Below, one piece after another: positions 1 to 11,783 of a stretch of 64,000 bases of DNA. Position 1 is the first letter of the stretch, and each line of letters opens with the position of its first letter. The notes under the pieces were generated by a model. The model did no database searches. It worked only from the letters and a program-made list of their open reading frames with translations, and was not told the origin of the DNA. This stretch comes from Chionoecetes opilio (taxonomy: Eukaryota > Arthropoda > Malacostraca > Decapoda > Majidae): positions 18,136 through 82,135 of the forward strand of contig JACEEZ010022562.1 in the NCBI GenBank assembly GCA_016584305.1, given 5' to 3'. The translations under genes were made by a program, and so were the position numbers.

Positions 1-565
1 CTTCATTCACCACACCAGAAACACTCACTAGCATTATCTTCATTCACCACACCAAAACACTCACTAGTCACTATCTTCATTCACCACACCAGGACACTCA
101 CTAGTCACTATCTTCATTCACCACACCAGAACACTCACTAGTCACTATCTTCATTCACCACACCAGAACACTCACTAGTCACTATCTTCATTCACCACAC
201 CAGAACACTCACTAGCATTATCTTCATTCACCACACCAGAACACTCACTAGTCACTATCTTCATTCACCACACCAGAACACTCACTAGTCACTATCTTCA
301 TTCACCACACCAGGACACTCACTAGTCACTATCTTCATTCACCACACCAGAACACTCACTAGTCATTATCTTCATTCACCACACCAGAACACTCACTAGT
401 CACTATCTTCATTCACCACACCAGAACACTCACTAGTCATTATCTTCATTCACCACACCAGAACACTCACTAGTCACTATCTTCATTCACCACACCAGAA
501 CACTCACTAGTCACTATCTTCATTCACCACACCAGAACACTCACTAGTCACTATCTTCATTCACC
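1..565. repeat. 37-bp minisatellite, about 15 units
   Basis: Tandem units begin CTTCATTCACCACACCAG and end CACTCACTAGTCACTAT. Most are 37 bp; a few have GCATTAT in place of GTCACTAT. A single related unit lies in inverted orientation inside the 12493-13280 element (about 13118-13155), so the array seems to have grown from MITE-internal sequence. The array continues off the left edge of the window. Confidence 0.9.
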
Positions 566-662
566 ACTGCTCGTCAGCCATTTATATTTTCTAGCTTGTA
601 TGCGATATTATAAGTAAATAGTTTTGATGAATTCGCCATGGGTTATAATTTCCAGGACTGAA

Positions 663-1228
663 AAAAGCTTGTGATACGTGTGACAGCCTGGTGGTAAATG
701 CTGCATCAACACCAGCAGACGATAGGTGGCGCTGTTGACGCCAATCTGCCGAGTTGGAAGTTGCCGCGGAATTGCTCCCGCCAGTCTTGGTGGCAGACTC
801 ATATAGAGTCTTAAGGCCGGTTCCCACTAGTCCGCTTCTACGGCCGCCATTGCCGTTCACCGCCCAACAATGACGTCACAAAAAACTACCGCACAGAGCG
901 GTGGTCGAGCGCATGGCCGTACAAATTAAAAATCAAATCATCTCTCTCGCTCGGCGGTGTCCACTCAAGCGGAGGTGCAAACTGTGCCCGGCTCCCACTA
1001 CAGCCACTCAAGCGGTGATGATGGTGACGTCATTGTTGGGCGGTGAACGGCAACGGCGGCCGTAGAAGCGGACTGGTGGGAACCGGCCTTTAGCTTGTGA
1101 TACGTGTGACAGCCTGGTGGTAAATGCTGCATCAACACTAGCAGACGATGGGTGGCGTTGTTGACGCCAATCTGCCGAGGTGAAAGTTGCCGCGGAACGG
1201 TTCCCGCCAGTCTTGGCGGTAGTCTCAT
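663..1228. repeat. 136-bp direct repeat pair flanking a 275-bp inverted-repeat module
   Basis: Bases 663-799 and 1091-1228 are direct copies, both starting AGCTTGTGATACGTGTGACA. Between them, 814-877 and 1024-1088 are inverted arms of about 64 bp that start GGCCGGTTCCCAC and end GTGGGAACCGGCC. The arms enclose about 146 bp. This could be a small nested element or a fold-back rearrangement. No coding potential is seen, and no clean target duplication was found. Confidence 0.7.
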
Positions 1229-1510
1229 TCCAACATTCGTCTTGGAAGACGCATGAGTATTTTTCAGGGTATTTTTTAGGAAAAAAAGTGCCTCTTATAA
1301 GCCGTAAAATACGGTAATCCATTTTATATTGTTTCTTATGGAAAAATTTGTTTCGGTTTTAGAACAACTTTTGGGAACGAATTATGTTCGAAAACCGAGG
1401 GCATGTCTGTATATATAATATATTTACATTGTGAGGGAGAGCAACTAGTCACGGGTTCACACAGCCAAGGAACTAAAGTCTTATAGACGGGCTAGAATAA
1501 TTATTACAGT

Positions 1511-1511
<1 letters not shown>

Positions 1512-1587
<76 letters not shown>
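1512..1587. repeat. (CA)n microsatellite
   Basis: About 38 uninterrupted CA units lie directly upstream of the SINE. Confidence 0.95.
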
Positions 1588-1591
<4 letters not shown>

Positions 1592-1603
1592 ACACCCACG
1601 GAG

Positions 1604-2371
<768 letters not shown>

Positions 2372-2459
2372 TGTGGTGAAGCACAGTGTGCCTCTGGTCT
2401 CTCTTCTTGATTCTGTCCTTGCTTTTCCTTTCCTCCCGGCTGTCCGGTGGCTTATGTGG

Positions 2460-3301
2460 GGTTCAGACTACACGTAATTGCTACGTCCGTCTTGCCAACG
2501 TGACGTCACCGTGACGTCACTTCCTGCTTGTGTGACCTTGAAAGACGTGCGTCTGGAGGCAAAAGATTCGGAGCCTCCAATTCTTTTGGCGCGCTGCGTG
2601 AGCGGTGGTGCCACAATCTATAGAACATTATACGTAACTAAGTTTTGCAATATCAAAATAATGCTGCTTCCAAGGTCTGATTTAAAATATATTTATTATC
2701 AGTGATTCTGGAAGACAATATTAGTAATGGAAGACATACATGATGTGAAAATGTTGTGTTCCGCTGCTTGAAGGCGGAACAGCGGCAACGCTGCTTGAAT
2801 ATAAGCTCGACTACCACCACTACCTCTGTATATTTTAATGCGTTATTTCTCGTGTTCTCTAGTTCTAACCCTCTCACGCGCCCCTCTAGTAGCTACTATA
2901 TACCATCCTTCCTACAGCATCACACTACGCCACCAACACCCTCTACAGGCCGTGCAATAGGTAGTAATTATTAGTGACTTGAAAAATACCGCCACGACTG
3001 CGATATGTGGTAACACTTTTGGACCCCGCTAAACAGATTCCACTTGTAACCTTTGCCATAGCCTGTTGTCAGGGGATTGTAGCGCTATATAGGTAGGGCA
3101 GGGAATGAAGGGGGATATAGTGAAGGGAGTAATAGGTGTGTCATAGGGTACAAAAGGGAGGAAGTAAGGAAAGCAAGGCGGTTTTATACTGTAATTTTTT
3201 CTGATATGAGCGAGCGGGAGTGATCGACCAGTGAGACGAGGTAACGTCATCGTGACGTCACGATAACAAGACGGACGTAGCAAATACGTGAAGTCTGAAC
3301 C
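2460..3301. mobile_element. Non-autonomous DNA element with 60-bp terminal inverted repeats
   Basis: The left terminus (2460-2520) begins GGTTCAGACTACACGTA. The right terminus (3241-3301), read on the minus strand, begins GGTTCAGACTTCACGTA. The two stay aligned for about 60 bp through a shared GCTACGTCCGTCTTG block and TGACGTCA motifs. The 840-bp interior has no convincing ORF. The flanks show no clear target duplication, so the superfamily is left open. The TGACGTCA motifs match a CRE site but belong to the repeat ends. Confidence 0.8.
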
Positions 3302-4354
3302 GGATCTTACAGGGAAGTCGTCCTTGCTTGAACAGTTGTTTACACGTTCCTGGGTGCGCAATGCTTATTAACTGTGATAAGTGGCAATTAGCTGTGGCAA
3401 TCAGCCCCAAGCACACACACAGCTGGCTGTCCAAGTGTCCATGTCATCATTATCCAGGATGTGGTATCTGTCTGACAACACAATATCATCACAGGTGTGT
3501 TGCTGACACAGGCAGACACACATACACACTCCCGGCTGCTGGTCACTACACACTGGTAGCTGCCAACATATATATGTGATTATACATGTACATAATTATA
3601 ATCTTTACCTATCTAGTGCCCTAACATCTCAACCCGGCAGCCAATCACCGGGCATTTATGATCAGTAGAACAATCCGTGCGGCCCTGCCAGGCACTCTTG
3701 GTAGTGCCGTCCATGAGCACATTCAGGATTATAATTAAGGCCACAGCCCACCTAACCTCTACAATCTACCACTTCCTTAGCAGAGAGATTTCTACTATTA
3801 ATTAATGTAAGTACACGATTGCTATCACATTAACCAATAATGGAGAATAATACCCGGCTGAAATTCAGTTTTAAAATCTTTATTACATCATTAAAAATAG
3901 TATAACTGCAAGCCAGGCAACAGCCATTGGTGCTGTAATACCTAAATCATAAGGCATTATAATATATTTCAGTCACTACAGACACTTACACAGACACTTA
4001 CACACACACTTACACAGACACTTACACAGACACTTACACACACACTTACACACACACTTACACACACACTTCTTCTCCATCATTGTTTGTACAGAATGTT
4101 TCTTTATTAATATATTCTGTGCATGCATTATTGTTTGCCCCATTGATGGATTGATGGATGGATGGATGGATTTACCTTTTCTCGAGTATTCCATTCAATA
4201 TTATCCACAAAATTATGATAAACATAATGATATATTTTTACCATGGGTCAAAATACGAGTTTATTCCATTGATATTGATAAAGGTGCAGGAATGGGCGTG
4301 CACAGATCTATGAGACTCAAATAAATAAATAAATATATGTCTGTCTAAGCTATA
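3302..4354. other. Intergenic stretch with short tandem repeat, no gene seen
   Basis: No ORF here shows recognisable domains. The only structure is a 12-bp tandem repeat (CACTTACACAGA-type units) at 3977-4072, a short GATG run near 4148-4170 and an AAAT run near 4320. The rest looks like unique AT-rich DNA. Confidence 0.6.
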
Positions 4355-4713
4355 CACTCGACCCTCGATTTAACGGACTTCGGGTTTAACGGACTCCATC
4401 CGCTACCGGACAAGTGGACCAATCCATTTATAAAGTCCGCTGCTTGAAAAATATTTCCGCTAGGTGGCAGGGCGAGCAGTACGGGTGTTCCCGCCGAATC
4501 CAGCGTGTAGCGCCAGTCAGTGTTTACCTCCCAACATAGCCACACGGTCTGGATAATTTGTGATTATTTCTCATTTATTTCACAATTTTGACTAGCGAAA
4601 TGTCCACTAAGGTTATGAAAAGGAAGCCTGTTAACCTTAATGTAATGCAGAAACTGGAATTGATTTGTAAATTAGAAAGGGGAAGTATTGCTGCAAAGGT
4701 GTGTGAGGAGTGA
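4355..4713 (+). mobile_element. Tigger/pogo-like element, 5' end with start of transposase
   Basis: A TA-flanked terminus at 4355 reads CACTCGACCCTCGATTTAAC, continuing with repeated TTAACGGACT motifs, the usual look of Tigger/pogo ends. An ATG at 4600 opens 37 codons matching the N-terminal psq/CENP-B-type helix-turn-helix of these transposases: a KRKPVNL basic start, LELICKLERG, then IAAKVCEE. A TGA at 4711 stops it. The rest of the transposase is missing and the sequence changes at about 4720, so this is a truncated relic. Confidence 0.7.
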
Positions 4714-4882
4714 AGTGTTAAGAGGCAGTAGTAGCCGTCAACAACTCCCTCATTTTGGTACAAACTCGTACGCGGGACAAAATTTGTGTCACCGGGAAGC
4801 AGTTATGTACAAGTTGCCTATTCTACATTATTCTTATATTTAGTTACGAACTACCAAGCATCCAGCAGTTACTCTCAAGTAC

Positions 4883-5530
4883 ACACAACCCTCGTTTTCC
4901 CGGACCTCCATTTCCCGGATATCGGATTTGCCGGTCAAAATCCGAGGTCCGGGGATATGTCAGAGTCCCGGACAAATGCCTAGTCCAGTCCGTAAATTGA
5001 CAAAGTTGTCCGGCGGTCCGAGCGTCTCCTGTCACCCCTGGTCAGTGTCCGCGCCTCCCGCCAGGTGGCAGCATGCTCAGCGGTCGTATTGTTTACATTT
5101 GGGCACACGACACTCACGGTTCACCTGCACCGCCTTCGTCAGTCCTCTGACCCCCACTGCCCCTGGTGCAGGAACGTCTGAGACTATTGAACACTTTCTG
5201 CTACAGTGTCCGCGCTTCCACTCCCACCGTGTAGTGCTACGCTCTCAACTCCTCACCCTGAACGTCGCCACCTGTGACCTGCCCACCCTGCTGGCGGCGG
5301 CTGGCGTTCACCCCTCCTGGCAACACGCTGTCATCCGCCTCACCTGTGCCTTCCTGAGGAAGACAGGTCAACTACAGCGCTTGTGATAGCATCATAGGAC
5401 ATCACCAGGGCTCATAGTGTTCCCCTAGGGATCCTCGCAGCCCTAAAAGCAGCAACAAAGTGACGTAAAAGTCCGCGGCGGGGTAGTTGTTGAAGATAAT
5501 GACATGCTGTTCATAGGGAGGCGAGAGACA
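4883..5530 (+). mobile_element. Chimera: Tigger-like end joined to RNase H LINE 3' end
   Basis: Bases from 4883 read CACAACCCTCGTTTTCCCGG followed by CCGGA motifs, a Tigger-like terminus. By about 5060 the sequence has become the LINE C-terminal coding region described next, then a LINE 3' UTR ending in CTCGCAGCCCTAAAA near 5450. The same terminus and the same LINE parts recur at 14346-15059 with the LINE in the other orientation relative to the terminus. This suggests the combination has been moved around as a unit. Confidence 0.5.
5060..5386 (+). pseudogene. LINE with RNase H and CCHC finger, C-terminal fragment
   Basis: The plus-strand frame to the stop at 5384-5386 carries the IEHFLLQCPRFHSHRVVLRS and CAFLRKTGQLQRL blocks seen in the longer copy at 5810-6940. 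These are the last about 100 residues of an I/Jockey-group non-LTR polyprotein, downstream of RNase H, ending in a Cys/His finger. The upstream part is lost, and at about 5120 a segment between the fragment start and the finger seems deleted. The stop is followed by a 3' UTR shared with the copies at 5748 and 14535. Confidence 0.65.
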
Positions 5531-5747
5531 AGTGTTTGTTTACGTGCGGCGTGCCTCTCACTCTTCTTGCTCTTGTGACCTACATCACCTCTGTTCTTCC
5601 CTTGCCGCGGACACTTTTAATGCAGATTTGGCTTTAGTTAGGAGGTTAAAGCGTGGGATTAGGTTAGGTTAGTGACTCAAAAGCAGGTTGCCATAAACCT
5701 GGCTTAACTCTCGCTTGCGTGCCTCGCCAGAACTGTTGTTATTGTTG

Positions 5748-6940
5748 TTTTAGGGCTGCGAGGATCCCTTGGGGAACACTATGAGCCCTGGTGATGTCCA
5801 ATGATGCTATCACAGGCGCGGTAGTTGACCTGTCTTCCTCAGGAAGGCACAGGTGAGGCGGATGATGGCTTGTTGCCGGGAGAGGGGAACGCCAGCCTCC
5901 GCCAGCAGGGTGGGCAGGTCAAAGGTGGTGACATTCAGGGCAAAGAGTTGAGAGCGTAGCACTACACGGTGGGAGTGGAAGCGCGGACACTGCAGCAGAA
6001 AGTGTTCAATAATCTCCGGAACATTCATGCACCAAGGGCAGTGAGGGTCAGGGGACAGACGGAGGCGGTACAGGTGAGCCGTGAGTGTCGTGTGCCCCAG
6101 GCAGAGGCGGGTGAGGGTGACATCCAGGACGCGGGACTTTGTCCTTATCCACGGCTGGGGGGAAGAGTCACTGCGGTATTGGCCCATGGGGGTGATGCGG
6201 AGGGCATCGCCGAGCGTGTTATTCCAGGGGGAGCGGCAGACCCGGGAGATGAGGCGTTTGGCCGCGGAGAGCGGCAGAGGGTAGGGGGTTGTGTTTACAT
6301 CTGTTAAGGCCATCCTGGCAGCAGAATCAGCCACCTCGTTGCCTGGGACACCAGCGTGGGAGGGAACCCACTGAAAGGCGACCTCCCAGCCCTCGATGGT
6401 AAGGAGGAGAAGGGCTCTGGATGCCAGAACTGCCTGGGACACCAGCGTGGGAGGGAACCCACTGAAAGGCAACCTCCCAGCCCTCGATGGTAAGGAGGAG
6501 AAGGGCTCTGGATGCCAGGACTGCCTGGGACACCAGCGTGGGAGGGAACCCACTGAAAGCAACCTCCCAGCCCTCGATGGTAAGGAGGAAAAGGGGCTCT
6601 GGATGCCAGGACTGCCTGGGACACCAGCGTGGGAGGGAACCCACTGAAAGGCAACCTCCCAGCCCTCGATGGTAAGGAGGAGAAAGGCTCTGGATGCCAG
6701 GACTGCCTGGGACACCAGCGTGGGAGGGAACCCACTGAAAGGCAACCTCCCAGCCCTCGATGGTAAGGAGGAGAAGGGCTCTGGATGCCAGGACTGCCTG
6801 GGACACCAGCGTGGAGGGAACCCACTGAAAGGCAACCTCCCAGCCCTCGATTGTAAGGAGGAGAAGGGCTCGGGATGCCAGAACTGGCGGGGCCGCTCAC
6901 AGCTGTTAACTTGTAACCACCGACGACGACACCAAACCAC
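5748..6940 (-). pseudogene. LINE (I/Jockey-like): RNase H end, CCHC finger, 3' UTR
   Basis: On the minus strand, the segment from about 6390 to the stop at 5810 reads continuously. It has the RNase H tail FQWVPSHAGVPGNEVADSAA, where the H, N, D pattern marks the last RNase H motif, then a linker, then CPWC followed by IEHFLLQCPRF, a CCHC-type finger typical of the C-terminus of I/Jockey LINE ORF2. A 3' UTR of about 60 bp follows to 5748. Upstream of 6345 the coding sequence has been replaced by a 91-bp minisatellite. The copy faces the plus-strand fragment at 5060, so the two 3' ends converge. Confidence 0.75.
6345..6890 (-). repeat. 91-bp minisatellite grown inside the RNase H coding region
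   Basis: Six units start with GGGACACCAGCG at 6345, 6436, 6527, 6618, 6709 and 6800, spaced exactly 91 bp. Each unit codes on the minus strand for the LINE segment IEGWEVAFQWVPSHAGVPG plus flanking residues. Because 91 is 30 codons plus one base, each unit shifts the frame, so the peptide reappears once per three units in each frame. That produces the long overlapping ORFs here. One unit has a base loss (GAAAGCAACC) compensated by an added G, keeping the spacing. Confidence 0.9.
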
Positions 6941-7195
6941 AATGACCAGTGTACCTTCTTATGGCGGCCTGCGCACGTTCTGTACGATATTTTGGCTCTC
7001 TATATGAGAACTCCTCAGATTTGCCCTACTTTGATGGCGGAATCGTTCTATAGGATCAAATTCGCGTTCCTAACGAAAATGTTGGAATTTTATTTATTTA
7101 AAAAATAAATAAAATATTAATAATATTTTAGGTCGTTCGCTTTATAGAGGAAACGCTTTATGCGCACACACTTTACACGGGACCCTGGTGTATTT
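6830..7195. repeat. Dispersed repeat, copy 1 (second copy 9785-10175)
   Basis: From the last minisatellite unit to about 7195, the sequence matches 9785-10175. Shared marks are AGCTGTTAA, CTTCTTATGGCGGCCTGC, GATATTTTGGC, the AATAATATTTTAGG stretch, and CGCTTTATAGAGGAAACGC. The last part looks like a DNA-transposon end (CTTTATGCGCACAC, CCTGGTGT). The second copy keeps only one RNase H unit, so the 91-bp amplification is later than, or specific to, this copy. Confidence 0.8.
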
Positions 7196-7429
7196 AGGTT
7201 CAAACAATATTGATTTTTTTTTTTTTACCATTAATAGACACAATTTAACAGAATTCGGGTTGGAAAAACACACACAAAAATCCACTGGCGTTGACTTAGG
7301 ATGGACTGATCGAAATAAGATGTACAACTATTCGCCAACTTACGACCCACGCAACTTACGACTGTACGACTTTATGACCGGCGGTAAATGTAGAATTTTT
7401 GTTTTTTTTGTTTAGTTTTTGCCATTTGT

Positions 7430-7620
7430 GCCTATAGCGCCTGTAGGCAGTGACTAAAGCCCGGGTGGTAGGCCCTGGAGGTTTCATTTTAGTACTGTGA
7501 TGGTTGGCCCTCGCCCGTGGTGGCGCAGGCAGGATTTTTATAGTGACGCCTGTGATTAGAGGCTCATGCCGTCCCCCTGTGTCCTCCGATGCACTCGCAA
7601 TCGAAGGTAGAGTTAATGGG
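7430..7620. repeat. Dispersed repeat, copy 1 (second copy 20815-21000)
   Basis: Shared blocks are TGGTAGGCCCTGG, GTGGCGCAGGCAGGAT, ATAGTGACGCCTGTGATTAG, AGGCTCATGCCG and CCCTGTGTCCTCC, ending at GGAGTTAATGG or AGAGTTAATGG. The block has no ORF of its own and its repeat class is not recognised. It abuts the LINE fragment at 7600-8059 and may be that LINE's 3' UTR. Confidence 0.7.
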
Positions 7621-8059
7621 CAGCATGTGGGTGTCAGGGCATGTCTCAGAACCATACAGCAAAACTGATCTTATACATGCTTCAAATACTCTTCCTCTGT
7701 TGTTCAGTGAATACACTTGTTTATCAGCAGTCCCGCTATCTGTCTCCACACATCCATGTAGTTGCTACTTGTGTTCTTACTGCTCTCTCCACGCCACCCT
7801 CGCTATCTAACATGTCACCAAGATAACAACACTGTTTCACTTCTTCTATTACACCACCATTCACTTCTATAGTTTCTACCTCTTCCTCTTCTGGCGGCCC
7901 TCTCTTGATTCTTCTTACACACGCTGGACAGCAGAAATCTACCACCCTGTTCAGGTTTCCTAGTCCCGAACATCTTTTATGGCACCACTTGTCACATTCC
8001 TTGCAACGAATAGAGTTTACTCCCACTCCACTACTGCACACTCCACAGGGAAACCCCAC
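7600..8059 (-). pseudogene. Non-LTR retrotransposon, C-terminal RT fragment with Cys-rich finger
   Basis: The minus-strand frame from 8059 reads a Cys/His-rich finger (CGVCSSGVGVNSIRCKECDK, then CHKRCSG and FCCPACVRR). It continues into EEVKQCCYLGDMLDSEGG, the connection region found just after the RT thumb in many metazoan non-LTR elements. A frameshift near 7745 breaks the frame; the reading resumes in another frame with FEACIRSVLLYGSETC. Both the catalytic RT core and the endonuclease are missing. It is not the same family as the RTE elements at 38131, 52345 and 61176. Confidence 0.7.
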
Positions 8060-9784
8060 TGGTATATTTTGCTCTAAGAAGGTCTACTCTAAAGAAACAA
8101 ATAGTAGTAGTACTGTACTTACATTTTTCGTTTTTGTTTTTTAATGCAATCATAAGAACAGTTTGGGGAGCCCTTGTCTGAAGGAATCTTCCTGTATGAA
8201 GGCTGCAAATATACTGTTGAACTAGCTGTAAACTAGGGGTCATGAAATATGTGGCAGCATGGCTGATAACACCAATGATAACAATTCAAGGCATAACCTG
8301 AAATGACCTAATAGTTTGAGGCCACATCTTCACGTGAGTTTCCTTTATAGCTGCACTCTGTAGTGTAGGTAATGAAAGGTTGTCCTGCAGACTTAATCTT
8401 TACTATTCAGCAGGGTTCTTTAAAACAAGAAGGTAGATCATATTTTCACAATGAATTGATCTTGTCACTGCTGCTCAGTTTTACCAAAGCTGTGCAATGT
8501 TGATCCTGTTACAGAAAAAGATCCAACTTCATGCATTTAATTTTCTAGCTTTTCTATCCTTCAGAAAATGTGCTTGCTTGAACAACACATTCCCATGTGT
8601 AGGGTGGGTTGGGGATGTACCGTACACTTTTTTTTTTTTAAATCAGGAAAAAAAAAATTGAGTGAAATCTGAATGTTTTTATTATGTATTACAAAATATA
8701 AGATATGGACTACATTATGTGTAAGGCACAACTCTGGCAACATGATAAAAGCAACTGAAAAATAGGCCCGAAAAAAAAAACTAAAAACGTACGGACCATC
8801 CATAGGTGAGGACGCTCCATACAGAGATATTTATCGATAAGTAAAAAAAAAAATTGAAAATAAAAAAATCAAGCACAGTTGAATTAGGGCAACACATTTC
8901 ATGAAATGGACCCTAGTGATGAAATCAAATCAATTTATATTAGCAATATAATAGTGCAAGCAATTTTAATCAATTAAAAAGTGAAAGTAAAAAAAAGTGA
9001 AAATAAATTTTGACTTTCCTGATTTTTTTTTTTTAATATATATTTGCAATCATATTAATACTTTCATTACCCTACATAATGTACTTAATCATGGAAGTGC
9101 TTCTGTAGCACTTCCAGAAGGGAAACATAAATTATAATTATTTATAATAAATGCAGATGATTTAATGCAATATTTGGCATATTTTAATTTGATTGAACTT
9201 AACACTGCTTGGAATTACCTTTAGAATGTAGATATAGGCCTATAGCCTAGTTTCATTAGGCTACACAATCTTGACAAGCATGGATTAACCTAGTTTTAGG
9301 TTAGATTATGAACAGATGAATGAAATCACTACTGTGATAGGTGTCACTATCTAATATTTGTTGCTGCATCCTACTTGACATTATTGAAAACCATAACCCA
9401 TACCAGAATTTTAAATTTTTTGTTACACTGTGGATGTTAAGTACATTTAAAAACCACACTGTACGAAGTGTCCATATGACGCCATTCACATGGAACAAAC
9501 ATTTCGATCGTTCGTGTGGCGGAATGTCTTTACATCCCTTTGGTACATCACAACTGAACACATTTCGATACTTAATACCTTACCCCACACTGCTGGCATA
9601 TTCATGAACACAAGAGACCATGAATGGAGGCCAATATTACATGGGACATGCCAAAACAACAAAAACTCACCTCTAAATTATCCAAGCGCCGACCATCCAA
9701 ATCTCTCCCGCTCAGCTGATCGAACCCCTTTTCTCTTACCTACATTTATACGGTAACTATCCCAAAAACCTTTTTTNCCGGTGG
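8060..9784. other. AT-rich stretch, no gene seen
   Basis: Poly-A/T runs are common, but no ORF has a recognisable domain and no inverted or tandem repeat above about 30 bp was seen. A single ambiguous base at 9777 marks an uncertain junction immediately before the repeat copy at 9785. Confidence 0.6.
9777..9777. other. Ambiguous base
   Basis: Single N after a T run, eight bases before a repeat copy begins. Confidence 1.
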
Positions 9785-10175
9785 GCCCCAACCCAGCGTG
9801 GGAGGGAAAACCCTGAAAGGCAACCTCCCAGCCCTCGAGGGAAAGGGAGGAGAAGGGCTCTGGATGCCAGAACTGGGGGGCGCTAAAAGCTGTTAATTTG
9901 TAACCCCAATGGGGGACCCCAAACCCCAAAAATGACCAGTGTGCCTTCTTATGGCGGCCTGCTCACGTTCTGTATGATATTTTGGCGCTCTATATGAGAA
10001 CTCCTGGGATGTGCCCTACTTTGATGCGGAATCATTCTGTGTCATAAAATTCGTTCCTAACGAAATGTTGGAATTTTATTTATCAAAAAACAAAATAATA
10101 ATAATAATATTTTAGGCCGTTCGCTTTATAGAGGAAACGCTTTATGCGCACACGCTTTATTCGGAGCCTGGTGTG
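9785..10175. repeat. Dispersed repeat, copy 2 (RNase H remnant plus element end)
   Basis: This matches 6830-7195. The first 115 bp are one 91-bp-type RNase H unit with inflated G and A runs. The rest follows the other copy through CGCTTTATAGAGGAAACGC to CCTGGTGTG. It begins eight bases after the N at 9777, so the left junction may be an assembly join. Confidence 0.75.
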
Positions 10176-10230
10176 CTCTCATGTCTGAATTTATTGGGCA
10201 TTTGGCATCTCTGCAAGGGTAACTGTGGCA

Positions 10231-10662
10231 GTGATCTGTGTTGTCACTGAGCTCAAGGTCAGCCAGCCAGTGATTTGTGTTGTCACTGAGCTCAAAGTCA
10301 GCCAGCCAGTGATTTGTGTTGTCACTGAGCTCAAAGTCAGCCAGCCAGTGATTTGTGTTGTCACTGAGCTCAAAGTCAGCCAGCCAGTGATTGTGTTGTC
10401 ACTGAGCTCAAGGTCAGCCAGCCAGTGATTGTGTTGTCACTGAGCTCAAAGTCAGCCAGCCAGTGATTTGTGTTGTCACTGAGCTCAAAGTCAGCCAGCC
10501 AGTGATTTGTGTTGTCACTGAGCTCAAGGTCAGCCAGCCAGTGATTTGTGTTGTCACTGAGCTCAAAGTCAGCCAGCCAGTGATTTGTGTTGTCACTGAG
10601 CTCAAGGTCAGCCAGCCAGTGATTTGTGTTGTCACTGAGCTCAAGGTCAGCCAGCAGTGATC
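10231..10662. repeat. 39-bp satellite, about 11 units
   Basis: The unit starts GTGATTTGTGTTGTCACTG and ends AGCTCAAAGTCAGCCAGCCA. As 39 is a multiple of three, it reads open on both strands (VICVVTELKVSQP on plus, SSVTTQITGWLTL on minus). Two units lost one T, which breaks the frame on both strands. Nothing suggests that it is translated. Confidence 0.93.
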
Positions 10663-10739
10663 CATTACAGCTGTGCAGGAAGGGGCCCCGGAGGAGTGCC
10701 AGCCCGCGGCATTTTAAAACAACGCCGTTATGCCTCTAT

Positions 10740-11783
10740 CTTGCCTCTTTTGTGGACTATGGGAGGTATAGACCAGTGACAAGTGATGACATTAGTGCTA
10801 TTTCGTCACTCACAAGGCAGGACACTCAGTGAAAGATATCGCTGAAAACACAGGCGTTAGTGTGAGAAGTGTCAGGCGTTGGGTGCAACTAATTTCAGAC
10901 TCTGGTGACGACGATTTGCAACGCAAGAAATTACCCCCTGGCAGGCCCCGTAAAACCCACTCAAGGACACTAAACACCATCAAGCGTGATGTTGATAAGT
11001 GTCCCAGTATTTCCGGCAGACAGGTAAAGGAAAAATTACCATGTACTGCTGGGTGAAGGATAGTGTCAGGACAGTGCGATGTCGAGTCCATGACGACCTT
11101 GGATTTAAACACTTTGTTGCGCGACCTAAACCTCTCCTAAAACAGGTTCATAAGGACAACAGACTCAGTTCTGCCACAAGTACCTCCCTTGGGATGCTGA
11201 GAACTAGAAAGGTGTACTTTGGAGTGATGAGGCAAATTTACAGTTACCAGCAACAAGAAAAAGCGAGTATCGCCTCCCGGGCAGTGCTCCGTAACGCGCC
11301 AAAGTTCACCCACAACCTGTAAAATTTCCAGATTCCTTAATGGTGTGGGGATGCTCTCTTTCTATGGTGTTGGGAAACTTGTAGTGCTCCCCAAAAATGT
11401 GTCGATGAACCACTATAATTATTTGGCACTGCTGTGTGACAATCTGGTGACTGCTTCGAGGTGTGTCAAGCCCACACATTATTGCAGGACATGCACCCTG
11501 CCAGGCTGCCACAGAGCAACATCTGTGACAAACCTGGCTTCATGACTGCTCTGTGGACTTCATTGAGGACTGACCAGCCTATTCTCCTGACCTTAATCCA
11601 TTGAAAACTTGTGGTCCATTATCAAACGCAAGTGATGTGACCATGATACCTCCACGCTTCCCCGACTAGAAGCGGCACTCCTGAATTGTGGACATAAATC
11701 CTCTGTCCACGTTACAAAACTTGATAGAGAGTGTCCCTCACGTTTGAAAGAGTGCATTAGACGTAAGGGATGCCAACAAAGTA
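10740..11783 (+). pseudogene. Tc1-like transposase, decayed
   Basis: The plus strand carries the pieces of a Tc1-type DD34E transposase in the right order. There is a paired-type helix-turn-helix (KDIAENTGVSVRSVRRWVQL, about 10832-10891), a GRPRKT basic hook, HDDLGFKHFVARPKPLLK, a first catalytic Asp in a SDEANF-like frame near 11225, and WGCSLSMVLGNL-type remnants. QDH near 11484 and a PDLNP(I/L)EN-like end near 11585 supply the second Asp and the Glu. Frames change at least five times and stops interrupt it, so it is dead. A TTAA element has landed at its 3' end. Confidence 0.8.

Larger units (their letters stand above)
1..1314 (-). mobile_element. TA-flanked MITE copy (left end outside window), carrying an expanded minisatellite
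   Basis: The right edge at 1297-1314 is the inverted version of the terminus at 12493, with core CCGTAAAATACGG followed by TA. Bases about 562-616 are the reverse complement of 13057-13118, and the GACGCCAATCTGCCGAGG block near 1161 is inverted at about 12726. The whole start of the window is therefore best read as an inverted copy of the 12493-13280 element. It carries two additions: a 37-bp tandem array (1-565) and an internal duplication (663-1228). The TA flank suits the Tc1/mariner/pogo group, but no transposase is present, so the superfamily is inferred. Confidence 0.6.

Noticed and set aside
1..565. Possible CRISPR array
   Set aside because: Units are contiguous with no unique spacers, and the setting is eukaryotic; it is a minisatellite.
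5810..6940. A single intact 376-residue protein
   Set aside because: The N-terminal half is the frame-cycling 91-bp minisatellite; only the last about 190 residues are real LINE coding sequence.
10231..10662. Long ORFs on both strands in the 39-bp repeat
   Set aside because: They exist only because the unit length is a multiple of three and lacks stops; no domain and no start context.
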